From: Antrihabitans stalactiti
GTDB taxonomy: Bacteria; Actinomycetota; Actinomycetes; Mycobacteriales; Mycobacteriaceae
Assembly: GCF_012932915.1 (NCBI RefSeq)
Contig: NZ_VCQU01000001.1
Coordinates: 992,001-1,056,000, forward strand
Length of the DNA: 64,000 nucleotides
Direction of reading: 5' to 3'
The position numbers were made by a program, and so were the translations under genes. Each line of letters opens with the position of its first letter. The stretch's first letter is position 1. The notes under the pieces are model-generated. The model did no database searches. It worked only from the letters and a program-made list of their open reading frames with translations, and was not told where the DNA came from. Below are positions 1-7,503 of this stretch, piece by piece.

Positions 1-210
1 AGACGTACCAGCGAAGATCACGTCTTCCATTTTTCCGCCGCGAAGCGCTTTTGCACCCTGCTCCCCCATTACCCAGGAGAGGGCATCCACGACGTTGCTC
101 TTCCCGGATCCATTCGGGCCGACGACGCAGGTGATTCCCGGTTCGAAGCGAAGAGTCGTCGCCGAAGCGAAGGACTTGAAGCCCTTGAGCGTCAGACTCT
201 TGAGATGCAT
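1..210 (-). CDS. smc: Chromosome partition protein Smc, N-terminal fragment (continues past the window edge)
   Basis: Seventy codons of the Smc N-terminus are visible. Smc is an ATP-driven condensin that organises and segregates the chromosome. The sequence starts [15 protein letters not shown], the typical Smc opening, and contains the Walker A loop [13 protein letters not shown] at about residues 32-44, then the [21 protein letters not shown] stretch that follows it in the family. The ATG at 210 is the first in frame and matches the usual Smc start. The rest of the gene lies left of the window. The acylphosphatase gene that sits next to smc in mycobacteria is here about 7 kb away, so genes have been inserted between them. 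Confidence 0.97.
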   Translation of the reverse strand, partial: MHLKSLTLKGFKSFASATTLRFEPGITCVVGPNGSGKSNVVDALSWVMGEQGAKALRGGKMEDVIFAGTS

Positions 211-459
211 AGTCGTGCCAGATTACCGGGTCGCAGACTTTCGCCTTACACGAGCCGATTCGGTCGTCGGTATATGCGACAGGTGTGTCTTGCGAGTCGC
301 CGTGCTCGGTGCCACACTGCTGGTCTCGAGCGACGGGAACAAGCGCTCTACTCGCTTGTGACAAGGGACACGAAAGGTATGGCAGTAAACTGGGCAGTCC
401 TGGCCACAAAGTACGATCGGACCTGTCCTTGACTGAAACATCGGTCGCCTGAGATTGTT

Positions 460-475
460 ACCGATCAAGATCGGT
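460..475. promoter_or_regulatory. Inverted repeat in the smc / prenyl-synthase divergent intergenic region
   Basis: The stretch 211-533 separates the divergent smc and polyprenyl synthase genes. It holds no convincing gene. A near-perfect dyad with 7-bp arms (ACCGATC, AA, GATCGGT) lies at 460-475, about 60-75 bp upstream of the leader ORF. Its size and spacing would suit a repressor dimer site. No T-run follows it, so it is unlikely to be a terminator. Function is inferred only from symmetry and position. Confidence 0.3.
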
Positions 476-533
476 TCGCTCGCGACAGATCACAGTTGCT
501 CGACCTAAACCGAATCTGCCGAGGGGAACCGAG

Positions 534-602
534 ATGAATCGATTCGATGCAATCGATACAGGCGCCACTCGCGTGGACCATGCATGGTGGTCAATGCCGT
601 GA
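534..602 (+). CDS. Possible 22-codon leader peptide overlapping the prenyl synthase start
   Basis: ATG at 534 is preceded by a strong purine-rich ribosome-binding sequence (GAGGGG at 521-526, 7 nt spacing), much better than anything in front of the next gene. The frame encodes MNRFDAIDTGATRVDHAWWSMP and stops with TGA at 600-602. That stop overlaps an in-frame GTG (599-601) of the polyprenyl synthase, a GTGA arrangement typical of translational coupling. The peptide has adjacent Trp codons near its end. No homologue is recognised. It may be a coupling or leader ORF, or chance. Confidence 0.4.
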   Translation: MNRFDAIDTGATRVDHAWWSMP

Positions 603-1612
603 CAGTCGTCGACCCTGCGGCAGATACCGAAGCGCACGGATTTGCAGAATTTCGGCATACGCTCGCTGATGCCCTCACGGTCGAGTACGAACAGATCCTC
701 GGCCGTTTCGGCCTGCAAGATCACGCCCCCAGCCTCTATTCGGGGCGCTACTTCCGCTCTCGCCTCGCCCATCAAGTAGCAGGCGGCGATAGCCAAACAC
801 TTCTCGACCGGTGCAAAGCACTCGAAATGATGCACACCGCGACGCTCGTTCACGACGACGTCATCGACAAAGCGGTCCTTCGTAGGAACCTTCCGACCAT
901 TGCGCATCTGCAGGGTCCGGACGAGGCGCTGTTGATCGGAAATATGATTGCTACCCGAGCAATCACAATTGTCGCGTCGGCAAGCGAACCGATGACAACG
1001 GATTTTCTCGATGCATACGACCGTGTGAATACCGCGCAGGAGCGAGAGCTGCGCTACCGCGGTGTCCTTGATAAAACCGAAGAGCAGTACTACCAGATTT
1101 GCCGCGGCAAGACGTCCGCGATGCTCGAACTCGCTTTCCTGATCGGTGCTGCGGAAAACGGCCCCGACGACGGCCACGAACATCTGCTGCTCGCGATCCG
1201 CGAAGTCGGGATCGCCTTCCAGGTCATCGACGATGTCGAAGACCTCGTCGCCTGGTTGGAGGGCGCCGAAATCGACCGCTCGAAGCGAGCGCAGTTCGAC
1301 ATCGAACTCGGGAACTACACACTTCCAGTGATCGTCGCGCTCGACGCCGCGTCCGGCGACAAAACGGAGCGCTCGCTCGACGACGTCGACAAGCAGACGT
1401 GGCTCGACGCGATCGAGACCACGTTCAAAGTCGCGTTCCGGCATCTTGAAACGGCAGAAGCCGAGGTCGACCGCGCGCGCAAGAAGGCCGAGACTCCGCT
1501 CGTCGTGCAACGCGTGGACGCCTGGTCGAAGCGGGTATCGGACGCGTTGCACACGAAAAAGCTGGACTCGGTGGTCCGCGACTTCATGCACGACGGCGAA
1601 GACGACGACTGA
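584..1612 (+). CDS. Polyprenyl (isoprenyl) diphosphate synthase family protein
   Basis: This is an all-helical trans-prenyltransferase that would elongate an allylic diphosphate with isopentenyl diphosphate. The first Asp-rich motif is HDDVID with the aspartates at about 91-95, followed by the expected RR. The second is FQVIDDVED (DDxxD at 216-220). GKTSAML (175-181) and GNYTLPV also fit the family. The usual GGKRxRP motif is replaced by GRYFRSR at 54-60, so the conserved Lys is an Arg; product length cannot be predicted. The ATG at 584 lacks a good ribosome-binding site, and GTG at 599, coupled to the leader ORF, is a plausible alternative start. It converges on the flotillin gene with only 4 bp between the stop codons. 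Confidence 0.85.
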   Translation: MVVNAVTVVDPAADTEAHGFAEFRHTLADALTVEYEQILGRFGLQDHAPSLYSGRYFRSRLAHQVAGGDSQTLLDRCKALEMMHTATLVHDDVIDKAVLRRNLPTIAHLQGPDEALLIGNMIATRAITIVASASEPMTTDFLDAYDRVNTAQERELRYRGVLDKTEEQYYQICRGKTSAMLELAFLIGAAENGPDDGHEHLLLAIREVGIAFQVIDDVEDLVAWLEGAEIDRSKRAQFDIELGNYTLPVIVALDAASGDKTERSLDDVDKQTWLDAIETTFKVAFRHLETAEAEVDRARKKAETPLVVQRVDAWSKRVSDALHTKKLDSVVRDFMHDGEDDD

Positions 1613-1616
1613 CCCG

Positions 1617-2744
1617 TCAGCCTTTGAGCTCGGGCACCCTCCGCTCCCCGTCCGGAGAGCCTGCAGCCTGCTGCCCTAGACCGCTGCGCAACGAGTCGAA
1701 GATGGCGAGACCCTGCCCGACCAGTCCCGTCGCGATCTCACCGAGACCGTCCGCACCATTGAGGACCGTGAGGTTCGCGCCCGACAGTCCCTGCGCGGCC
1801 TGCTTCACGATCTCGGGTAGCTGGTCGATCAGCATCCGGTCCAGCGCAACCCGGTTGTGCGACGCCGCTGCCTCGGCCTGAATCTTCATCTTCTCGGCAT
1901 CGGCCTGCGCCAAGATCCGCACTCGTTCAGCCTCTGCTTCAGCGGGCTTGACCACCTCCGACACCAACTGTTGCTGTCGAAGTTCAGCGGCGCGTTCAGC
2001 CAGCTCGGTCTGCATCGCCAGGACCTCGCGCTGGGCCTGCGCCTGGGCGAGCGGTCCGGCCTGGGACGCTTCCGCCTGTGCCTTGTCGACCTCGGCCTTG
2101 TACTGCGCCTGCACGATCGCGGTCTTTCGTGCGAATTCCGCTTGATTGCGCTGCGACTCCTGTTCGGCCTCTGCGGCTGCCTGCGCTGCCCGCGAGTGGG
2201 CGATCTGCGCCTGCTGCTGAATCGCCGCGTTGTGCGGCGCCGACATCGCCAAGATGTAGCCGAGGTTGCCGTCGTCGATGGATTGGATCTGCAGGGCGTC
2301 GACGGTCAAGCCGATCTTGGCCATCTCCTCTTTGGAACCATCCAGCACCTCGGTCGCCAACTTCTGGCGCTCGGTGATGATCTGCTCGACCGTCATCGAC
2401 CCGATGATCGAACGCAGGTGGCCGGCGAAGATCCGCCCCGTCAGGACGCCCATCTGGTTCTGGTCCGACAGGAAGCGCTGGCCCGCGGCGACGATGCTCT
2501 CGGTGTCGTTGCCGACCTTGAACGCAATGACCGATCTGACGTTGAGCGTGATTCCTTGCTGGGTAACGCATTTCTCTTCGACTTCGGATTCACACATTGC
2601 CAACGTAAGAAATCGGACTTTACGGAAAAACGGCATAATAAAGGCGCCATGGCCAGTGACCACCCGGAATGGCGCATTGTCATTTCTGCGACCCCCGGAG
2701 ATCAACATAGCCTCGTCTGGCGCAGGCACTCGATAACCAAACAT
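1617..2744 (-). CDS. SPFH-domain / flotillin-like protein
   Basis: This is a membrane-associated SPFH (band 7) scaffold protein of the flotillin type, expected to oligomerise on the inner face of the membrane. The N-terminal half is the SPFH domain (about residues 1-180). The second half is an Ala/Gln/Glu-rich coiled coil of the kind found in flotillins, with repeated AEAE/QAQAQ/ADAEKMKIQAEA runs at about 190-330. The ATG at 2744 follows an AAGGAG ribosome-binding site 6 nt away and gives MFGYRVPAPDEA; an upstream in-frame ATG at 2780 lacks such a site. The NfeD-like gene ends 36 bp upstream, so the two form an SPFH-NfeD unit. No clear transmembrane helix is seen, so membrane attachment would be by the SPFH head. 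Confidence 0.88.
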   Translation of the reverse strand: MFGYRVPAPDEAMLISGGRRNDNAPFRVVTGHGAFIMPFFRKVRFLTLAMCESEVEEKCVTQQGITLNVRSVIAFKVGNDTESIVAAGQRFLSDQNQMGVLTGRIFAGHLRSIIGSMTVEQIITERQKLATEVLDGSKEEMAKIGLTVDALQIQSIDDGNLGYILAMSAPHNAAIQQQAQIAHSRAAQAAAEAEQESQRNQAEFARKTAIVQAQYKAEVDKAQAEASQAGPLAQAQAQREVLAMQTELAERAAELRQQQLVSEVVKPAEAEAERVRILAQADAEKMKIQAEAAASHNRVALDRMLIDQLPEIVKQAAQGLSGANLTVLNGADGLGEIATGLVGQGLAIFDSLRSGLGQQAAGSPDGERRVPELKG

Positions 2745-2780
2745 TGTGGACTCCTTGAGAAAGGGTTTACTGGCGACCAT

Positions 2781-3023
2781 TTACTGCTGTACAAGCAATC
2801 GCGGCCACGGTTCGACATGTACCGTCCGCGGTCCTGTGACCTCGATCACAAGGACCTCCTGGCCTCGGGGCAGCGGATCGTCCGACCAGGCAAGATAGGT
2901 TTCCTTCGACCCCCGAACAGTGAGCAGCACTTCTCCGGCACCCGCACGGCCACGGGTTGCCACTATCAGCGCACCGGTGCGGCCCAGTGGCGCAGAATCG
3001 CTCACAGTCGAATGCTCCTCCAC
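2781..3023 (-). CDS. Small NfeD-like (OB-fold) protein paired with flotillin
   Basis: This 80-residue soluble protein lies directly upstream of the flotillin gene on the same strand. Its core (ALIVATRGRAGAGEVLLTVR, then QEVLVIEV) has the alternating beta pattern of the small OB-fold NfeD C-terminal domain that usually accompanies SPFH proteins. It lacks the transmembrane and protease parts of full-length NfeD. The start is taken as GTG at 3023 (MEEHSTVS). The family call rests on pattern and gene pairing rather than on a diagnostic residue. Confidence 0.65.
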   Translation of the reverse strand: MEEHSTVSDSAPLGRTGALIVATRGRAGAGEVLLTVRGSKETYLAWSDDPLPRGQEVLVIEVTGPRTVHVEPWPRLLVQQ

Positions 3024-3086
3024 ATATTTGTCCGCGCAAAGCGAGTAACCTCGGCAAACGAAATGTAACTGCGCTCGGGAGGGCTC

Positions 3087-3620
3087 GTGCGAATTTTGCG
3101 TGTCGCTTTTCCGCGCAGCCGCAGGGCGTCGCTGCTACTACTCGCGATCGGCATCGCGGGGTGTGGCGGAAATGGCGATTCGAGCGTTGCCGTTTCGGCC
3201 GCGCCGGCAGCCGCGACGCATTTGACTCTCGGCCCCTGCAACTCCGCGGCCGACAGCGAGGTCGTCACGGCAACCGGCGTGTCGACCCTCACCCGTGTGG
3301 TCACGAGCCCGATCGGTTGCCAGTGGGAAGCCGGTCCGGCGAGCAACCTGACGGTCGTACGGACGTGGTGGTATCGAGGCACCTCGATCGAAGTCGAGCG
3401 TTCGCATGATCTAGCAGCCCGACAGCAGGTCGCCGATGTGAAAGTCGGGTCACTGAACGGCTTTTCCGCGCGCGTCGGCGCAGATCGATGCGAGGTCTAT
3501 CTCGCCGACGTGCCGGACGTCGTTTCTTGGTCGGTCGAGTTCGCCGGACCACCGCACGCCGACGCATGCGATGCCGCCACCGGCCTCGCCCAGCTCAGCG
3601 TCGACCGAGGAGCACAATGA
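3087..3620 (+). CDS. DUF3558-type secreted lipoprotein (first of a tandem pair)
   Basis: This is a predicted surface lipoprotein of the actinobacterial DUF3558 type. A signal peptide (RASLLLLAIGIAGC) ends in a lipobox whose Cys is about residue 26. The mature part has the family pattern of a Pro-Cys near the start (LGPC), a central GCQW, and a late Cys in HADAC. GTG at 3087 follows a GGGAGGG ribosome-binding site. The stop overlaps the ATG of the next gene (ATGA at 3617-3620), so both are probably translated together. It is divergent from the NfeD/flotillin pair, with about 60 bp between the starts. Confidence 0.8.
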   Translation: MRILRVAFPRSRRASLLLLAIGIAGCGGNGDSSVAVSAAPAAATHLTLGPCNSAADSEVVTATGVSTLTRVVTSPIGCQWEAGPASNLTVVRTWWYRGTSIEVERSHDLAARQQVADVKVGSLNGFSARVGADRCEVYLADVPDVVSWSVEFAGPPHADACDAATGLAQLSVDRGAQ

Positions 3621-4132
3621 CCGCGCGGAAGCTGGCCGCGTTGCTGTGCGCGTGCGTCGCAGCAGGCAGCGTGATAGCGGCCTGCGATTCGACCAGCAAC
3701 GGCCGACCGACCGCCGAGCCGGCCTCGACAAGCATCAGCTACCCCTGCGGCTTCCTACGAGTCGAGGACCTCACCGCGCTGACCGGCGCGACATCCGGAC
3801 AACGAACCGCGGATGGCGCGATCTGTGTGTGGCAACTCGAGGGGCCGTACGGCACTACCGACGTCGATTTCGCCTGGTTCGAAACCGGCACGCTGGAACG
3901 CGAACGATCGACCGACAGTATGCTCGGGTATGCCGTGACCGATACGTCCGTCGCCTATCATCACGCAATTACCGTGCAGCAGAAGGACAATCGGGACGCG
4001 TGCGGAGTCGACGCCGAGTCCGATCCCGGGGTGGTCGAATGGTGGGTCGAATTCCGAAACGCCGGACCGCACCCCGACCCCTGCGCGCAGGCACACGCGC
4101 TGGCAACGAAGACGTTCGATAAAGAGCCATAA
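3617..4132 (+). CDS. DUF3558-type secreted lipoprotein (second of a tandem pair)
   Basis: This is a paralogue of the preceding gene, 171 aa from the ATG at 3617, which overlaps the upstream stop. A signal peptide ends in a lipobox (VIAAC). The mature protein shares the layout YPCGFL, ICVWQ, VVEWWVEF and a late PDPCAQA with its neighbour (LGPC, GCQW, VVSWSVEF, ADAC), consistent with tandem duplication. The longer open frame starting upstream is antisense or overlap noise. Function is unknown; DUF3558 proteins are common cell-envelope lipoproteins in mycolata. Confidence 0.8.
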   Translation: MTARKLAALLCACVAAGSVIAACDSTSNGRPTAEPASTSISYPCGFLRVEDLTALTGATSGQRTADGAICVWQLEGPYGTTDVDFAWFETGTLERERSTDSMLGYAVTDTSVAYHHAITVQQKDNRDACGVDAESDPGVVEWWVEFRNAGPHPDPCAQAHALATKTFDKEP

Positions 4133-4238
4133 AAAAGTCCCTCAATAGGGGAGGAAAATTGTCCGGATCAGACACCTCCGGCGATAGAATTCTGCAGTTC
4201 ACCCAATAGCGTCGGGGCTGATCGAGCAGGAGTAAGTC

Positions 4239-4709
4239 ATGAATCGCAAGCCGTTCGGCGCCGGTCTTGTCGCGCTCGCACTAGCTACCACGGTGGTCGC
4301 ATGTTCGAGCGACGACAAGAAGTCAGACGACTGTGTTCGCGCGTCCGACAGCGAGATGGACGCGCTGTTCACCAAATGGAACGACGCTCTCGTCGCAGGC
4401 GACGCCAGCAAAGTGGCTGCCCTCTATCGCCCCGACGCGGTCCTCCTGCCTACTTTGTCGCAGCCGATTGCCGACACCCCCGCCGAGATCACCGAGTACT
4501 TCGTCAACCTCATCAAAGCGAAGCCGGTCGCGCGAATGGTGGAGAGCCACAAGGAGTCCTACTGCAACGTCGCGTACAACGTCGGCCTCTGGACCATCAA
4601 CGCGAACGGCGCGGACGTGCAGGCGCGGGTCACCTGGGTCTACAACTACCAAGACGGCAATTGGGCGATCGCCCACCATCATTCGTCTGTAGACCCGACG
4701 CCGGCGTAG
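4239..4709 (+). CDS. SnoaL-like / DUF4440 lipoprotein
   Basis: This is a predicted lipoprotein with a signal peptide and lipobox TTVVAC at about residues 17-22. The mature domain has the cystatin-like alpha+beta fold of the SnoaL/NTF2-like group: an N-terminal helix (MDALFTKWNDALVAGDASKVAALYRPDAVLLPT), the ITEYF segment, and a final strand pair RVTWVYNYQDGNWAIAHHHSS. Such domains bind small molecules or assemble as cage proteins. The ATG at 4239 is preceded by GCAGGAG. Intergenic 4133-4238 shows only a weak CCCT/AGGG dyad. It converges on the DUF350 gene 3 bp away. Confidence 0.78.
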   Translation: MNRKPFGAGLVALALATTVVACSSDDKKSDDCVRASDSEMDALFTKWNDALVAGDASKVAALYRPDAVLLPTLSQPIADTPAEITEYFVNLIKAKPVARMVESHKESYCNVAYNVGLWTINANGADVQARVTWVYNYQDGNWAIAHHHSSVDPTPA

Positions 4710-4712
4710 GCG

Positions 4713-5168
4713 CTACAGGATCGCGACCGCCACGACCAAACCGAGCCCGAAGTGTGCTGCGGCAACGACCAGCACTTCGGGCTTGTAGGTCGGCGACGTG
4801 ACGACGGCACCGATGTCCACACCCGACACAAGCTCGACCGCGCGCACCGAAATCACCTGGGCGACAATGCCGACGAGCCCGTACACCAGCGACGCAACCA
4901 GACCCTCCGACAACTTGCCCGAGGATGCATAGATCGCCAGGACAACGATGAAAGCCATGCTCAGCGTTCCCGACGCGAGGATCACGATCGCGTTCGGATT
5001 GCCCTGTCGGACAATGTCGCGAAGCTTGCCCGGGGTGGTCAAGTCGATCGCGTAGAAGCCGACGACCATCAGCACGAGACCGACGATCGCGTACAGCACG
5101 ATCGCACCGACACCCCTGCCGAGTGAATTCCAGTAGCCCGACTCGAATGCCAGGGTGGTGACGGTCAT
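4713..5168 (-). CDS. DUF350 (YjfL-like) integral membrane protein
   Basis: This membrane protein of about 150 aa has four hydrophobic segments, at about residues 20-40, 55-80, 88-112 and 125-150, arranged as two similar two-helix units. This is the DUF350 layout seen in E. coli YjfL. The sequence GFYAIDLTTPGKL between the first helices is typical. ATG at 5168 is preferred over the ATG two codons upstream because it sits 8 nt after GGAG. It is downstream of the ATP-grasp gene with 20 bp between, in a DUF1190-like / ATP-grasp / DUF350 order that mirrors E. coli yjfM, yjfC and yjfL. Its role is unknown, probably envelope-related. Confidence 0.8.
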   Translation of the reverse strand: MTVTTLAFESGYWNSLGRGVGAIVLYAIVGLVLMVVGFYAIDLTTPGKLRDIVRQGNPNAIVILASGTLSMAFIVVLAIYASSGKLSEGLVASLVYGLVGIVAQVISVRAVELVSGVDIGAVVTSPTYKPEVLVVAAAHFGLGLVVAVAIL

Positions 5169-5188
5169 GTGCATGTCTCCGTTCGTTC

Positions 5189-6355
5189 TTACTGTTGCGG
5201 GATGCGATGTGGGACGAAGGCCGCGCCGTCGTCGGTGACGAGTCCGGACGTCTCGCGGATGCCGAGCCCGGCGGCGTCGTCGCCGACGATCCAGGCACCG
5301 AGGGCAGGCCGCATGTCGTCGAACTCCGGTAGTGGGTCGAGCAATTGGTAGACGAAGCCCTCTTCGCCGTAGATCCCGCCGGTCGCGGTTTCCATGCCGG
5401 CACCGACGATCGTGATGTTCGCGCCTTCACGACCCAGCTTCGGCTTGCGAACGAACTCCGTGAGTTCGTGCGGCTCATCGAGATAGGCGGGCAGCAGGTT
5501 GGGATGCCCCGGGTACATCTCCCACAACACCGCCAAGATCGCCTTGTTGCTCAGCAAGGTTTTCCAGAGGGGTTCGATCCACATCGTCGCAGGAAGACTC
5601 GCAACGACCTGCTTGCCGAACTCGTCGTCGAGTATCCACTCCCAGGGGTAGAGCTTGAAAATCGACGCCACAGGCGCCTCTTCGAGGTCGACGAAGCGCC
5701 GCAACATCGAGTCGTATCCGATATCTTCGATCGCCAGCGCGATCGTGTCGAAACCGGCTTCGGCCGCAGTCTCCTGCATGTACGCCGTCGTCACATTGTC
5801 TTCACCCGACGCATCCGCGGACGACCACGAGAAATGCAACACCGAACTCGGCAGCACATCACGCAGCTCAGTCCAGCGTTCAACGAGCTTCTCGTGCAAC
5901 GAATTCCACTGATCGTCGCCCTCGTACACATCGGTCAGCCAGTGCCACTGCAGTATTCCGGCCTCGAGCAGCGTCGTCGGCGTATCGGCGTTGTACTCCA
6001 ACAACTTCGCCGGGCGTCGACCGTCGTAGCGGAGGTCGAAACGACCGTAGACATGTGGGTCGGACCGCTTCCACGAGTCCGCGATCGGCTGCCAACTCCA
6101 TTCGGGCAGACCGAAATCGCGGTAGCGCTCGGTGAGGACGATGTTCTCCACCGCATGCAGGCACATCGAGTGCAGCAACTCGACATCTGCTTCCAGCGCC
6201 AGGATTTCGTCCATGTCGAACTCGTAGCGCACCGACTCGTCCCAGTACGGTCGTGCCGATCCCTGCGCATCGCGCGCAGGCGCGCCATAGACCAATCCTT
6301 GCGACTCGACGATCTGCTGCCACCCCGGCCGTGGCGTACTTCTTACTCTGCGCAT
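5189..6355 (-). CDS. Glutathionylspermidine-synthase-family ATP-grasp ligase (YjfC/YgiC-like)
   Basis: This is an ATP-grasp C-N ligase resembling the synthetase half of glutathionylspermidine synthase. The N-terminal half carries the pre-ATP-grasp region with GRFDLRYDGRRPAKLLEYNADTPTTLLE at about 105-132, a family hallmark that shapes the substrate site. The C-terminal half has MWIEPLWKTLLSNKAILAVL and the conserved VRKPKLGREGANI (ATP-binding Lys and Arg) near residue 310. The amidase half of the E. coli bifunctional enzyme is absent. Mycolata do not make glutathione, so the substrate must differ. Its start codon follows the TAG of the upstream gene directly (TAGATG), indicating coupled translation with the DUF1190-like protein. 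Confidence 0.87.
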   Translation of the reverse strand: MRRVRSTPRPGWQQIVESQGLVYGAPARDAQGSARPYWDESVRYEFDMDEILALEADVELLHSMCLHAVENIVLTERYRDFGLPEWSWQPIADSWKRSDPHVYGRFDLRYDGRRPAKLLEYNADTPTTLLEAGILQWHWLTDVYEGDDQWNSLHEKLVERWTELRDVLPSSVLHFSWSSADASGEDNVTTAYMQETAAEAGFDTIALAIEDIGYDSMLRRFVDLEEAPVASIFKLYPWEWILDDEFGKQVVASLPATMWIEPLWKTLLSNKAILAVLWEMYPGHPNLLPAYLDEPHELTEFVRKPKLGREGANITIVGAGMETATGGIYGEEGFVYQLLDPLPEFDDMRPALGAWIVGDDAAGLGIRETSGLVTDDGAAFVPHRIPQQ

Positions 6356-7204
6356 CTAGGAACCACTGCTGCCGCCGATCTTCGAACCCAGGCCGCCACG
6401 TTGCACGGTGGTACCAGATTTCGTTGTGATGGTCGCACCCTTCGGCTTCACGGTCGAGGCATTCGAGATCTTCTGGCCGATGTCACCGCTGCCACCGTAG
6501 TAATAGCGATACTGCCGCCCGCTGTAGATGAAGATGCCGCTCGAGTTCGGCGAACCACTGCAGTTGGAATCAGGAACGACGATCTCCTTGCCGTCCTCCA
6601 CCTCGACGCACCGAGCAGTCACATCGTCTGACGAGAATGCCCAATATCCAAGGGCCACTACGCCTACTACGCCGACAACGGCACCGGCACCGATCAGCCG
6701 GCGCTTCGTCTTCTTGCGTTTCTGTGCATCCAATTCGGCTTGGTGTGCAGCCTCGGCGGCACGTCGAGCCGCCTTGTCCCGCTCCCTCGCTTCCGCGACG
6801 GTCGGCGGACGCGGACGGGTCGTCCCCGGATCCTGTCGGCGGATTCGGCCGCCCGGCGGTGGGAGTGGTGGCGGTGGGGTGGCATCGAAGGTCGGCGGCT
6901 GCCAGCCCCCAGGCGGGGGCTGCCACTCGGGGACCACAGGTTCTGCAGGCGGTTCCGGCTCAGGCGCAGGTGGTTCCGGCTCAGGTGGCGGCGGCGGAGG
7001 CGTCGTCGGTCCTTGATTGGGTCGAAGCGGCGGCGGGGGTGGCGTTGTCGGTCCCTGGTTGGGCCGTAACGGCGGCGGCACCGATGACGTCGGCCCTTGA
7101 TTCGGCCGCAGCGGCGGCGGTGTCGGCGGCCGGGTCGGACCTTGATTCGGCCTCAGTGGGGGCGGCGTGCCCGCGTTGTCGTCGCTATCGCCGTTGTCCG
7201 CCAA
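6356..7204 (-). CDS. DUF1190-like membrane protein with proline-rich decapeptide repeats
   Basis: This 282-aa protein has a Pro-rich N-terminus in which PPLRPNQGPT occurs four times (about residues 15-72), then a PEPEPP segment and a charged helix (about 140-175). A single transmembrane helix (LIGAGAVVGVVGVVALGYWAF) follows. The C-terminal domain has two Cys residues, a YRYYYGG motif, and a Ser/Gly-rich end GGLGSKIGGSSGS. The C-terminal part resembles DUF1190 (YgiB/YjfM) proteins, which accompany YgiC/YjfC ligases. TTG at 7204 is chosen because GAGGAG lies 7 nt upstream and it falls 1 nt after the acylphosphatase stop. The upstream ATG of this frame would overlap acyP heavily. The family assignment is moderate. 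Confidence 0.7.
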   Translation of the reverse strand: MADNGDSDDNAGTPPPLRPNQGPTRPPTPPPLRPNQGPTSSVPPPLRPNQGPTTPPPPPLRPNQGPTTPPPPPPEPEPPAPEPEPPAEPVVPEWQPPPGGWQPPTFDATPPPPLPPPGGRIRRQDPGTTRPRPPTVAEARERDKAARRAAEAAHQAELDAQKRKKTKRRLIGAGAVVGVVGVVALGYWAFSSDDVTARCVEVEDGKEIVVPDSNCSGSPNSSGIFIYSGRQYRYYYGGSGDIGQKISNASTVKPKGATITTKSGTTVQRGGLGSKIGGSSGS

Positions 7205-7205
7205 A

Positions 7206-7496
7206 CTACCGCTCCTCGAATCCCTGATATTCGCCGTTCGCGCTGCCCCAGCTTTCCACAACCAAGTCCACTCGGCCCGGCGTATCGCCTGATCGGAGCA
7301 GCGCGAGTAGCCTCCCACACTGTTCGCGCGAGCCCTCCGCGACAACGTGGACACGCCCGTCTCGCGTATTCGTCGCCCGTCCGGTTAGTCCCAATTCAAG
7401 CGCACGCGAGCGGGTCCACCATCGGAACCCCACCCCTTGTACGTGGCCGTGCACCCACGCTATGAGCCTGATTCTCATTGTGTCGGAGGCTGCCAT
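7206..7496 (-). CDS. acyP: Acylphosphatase
   Basis: This small enzyme hydrolyses acyl phosphates. The motif [24 protein letters not shown] (about 16-39) contains the catalytic Arg of the VQGVGFR phosphate loop, and [15 protein letters not shown] holds the catalytic Asn. The length (96 aa) is normal. A second ATG at 7478 ([11 protein letters not shown]) could be the true start. In mycobacteria acyP lies between smc and an osmC gene; here it still follows osmC by 7 bp but is separated from smc. Its stop is 1 nt from the TTG start of the DUF1190-like gene. Confidence 0.93.
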   Translation of the reverse strand: MAASDTMRIRLIAWVHGHVQGVGFRWWTRSRALELGLTGRATNTRDGRVHVVAEGSREQCGRLLALLRSGDTPGRVDLVVESWGSANGEYQGFEER

Positions 7497-7503
7497 GGGA
7501 GGG

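Noticed and set aside
223-468. An 81-codon minus-strand frame upstream of smc
   Set aside because: No ribosome-binding site, no recognisable domain and an odd composition; it lies in the smc/prenyl synthase control region.
1857-3068. Long (403-codon) plus-strand frame opposite flotillin and the NfeD-like gene
   Set aside because: It is antisense to two genes with clear families; the high G+C content produces such shadow frames.
5345-6631. Long (428-codon) plus-strand frame opposite the ATP-grasp ligase
   Set aside because: Shadow of the ligase codons, with Arg/His-rich composition and no domain.
7000-7160. Repeated GC-rich units resembling a CRISPR-like array
   Set aside because: The repeats are in frame and encode the PPLRPNQGPT decapeptide; spacers are absent and no cas genes are present.
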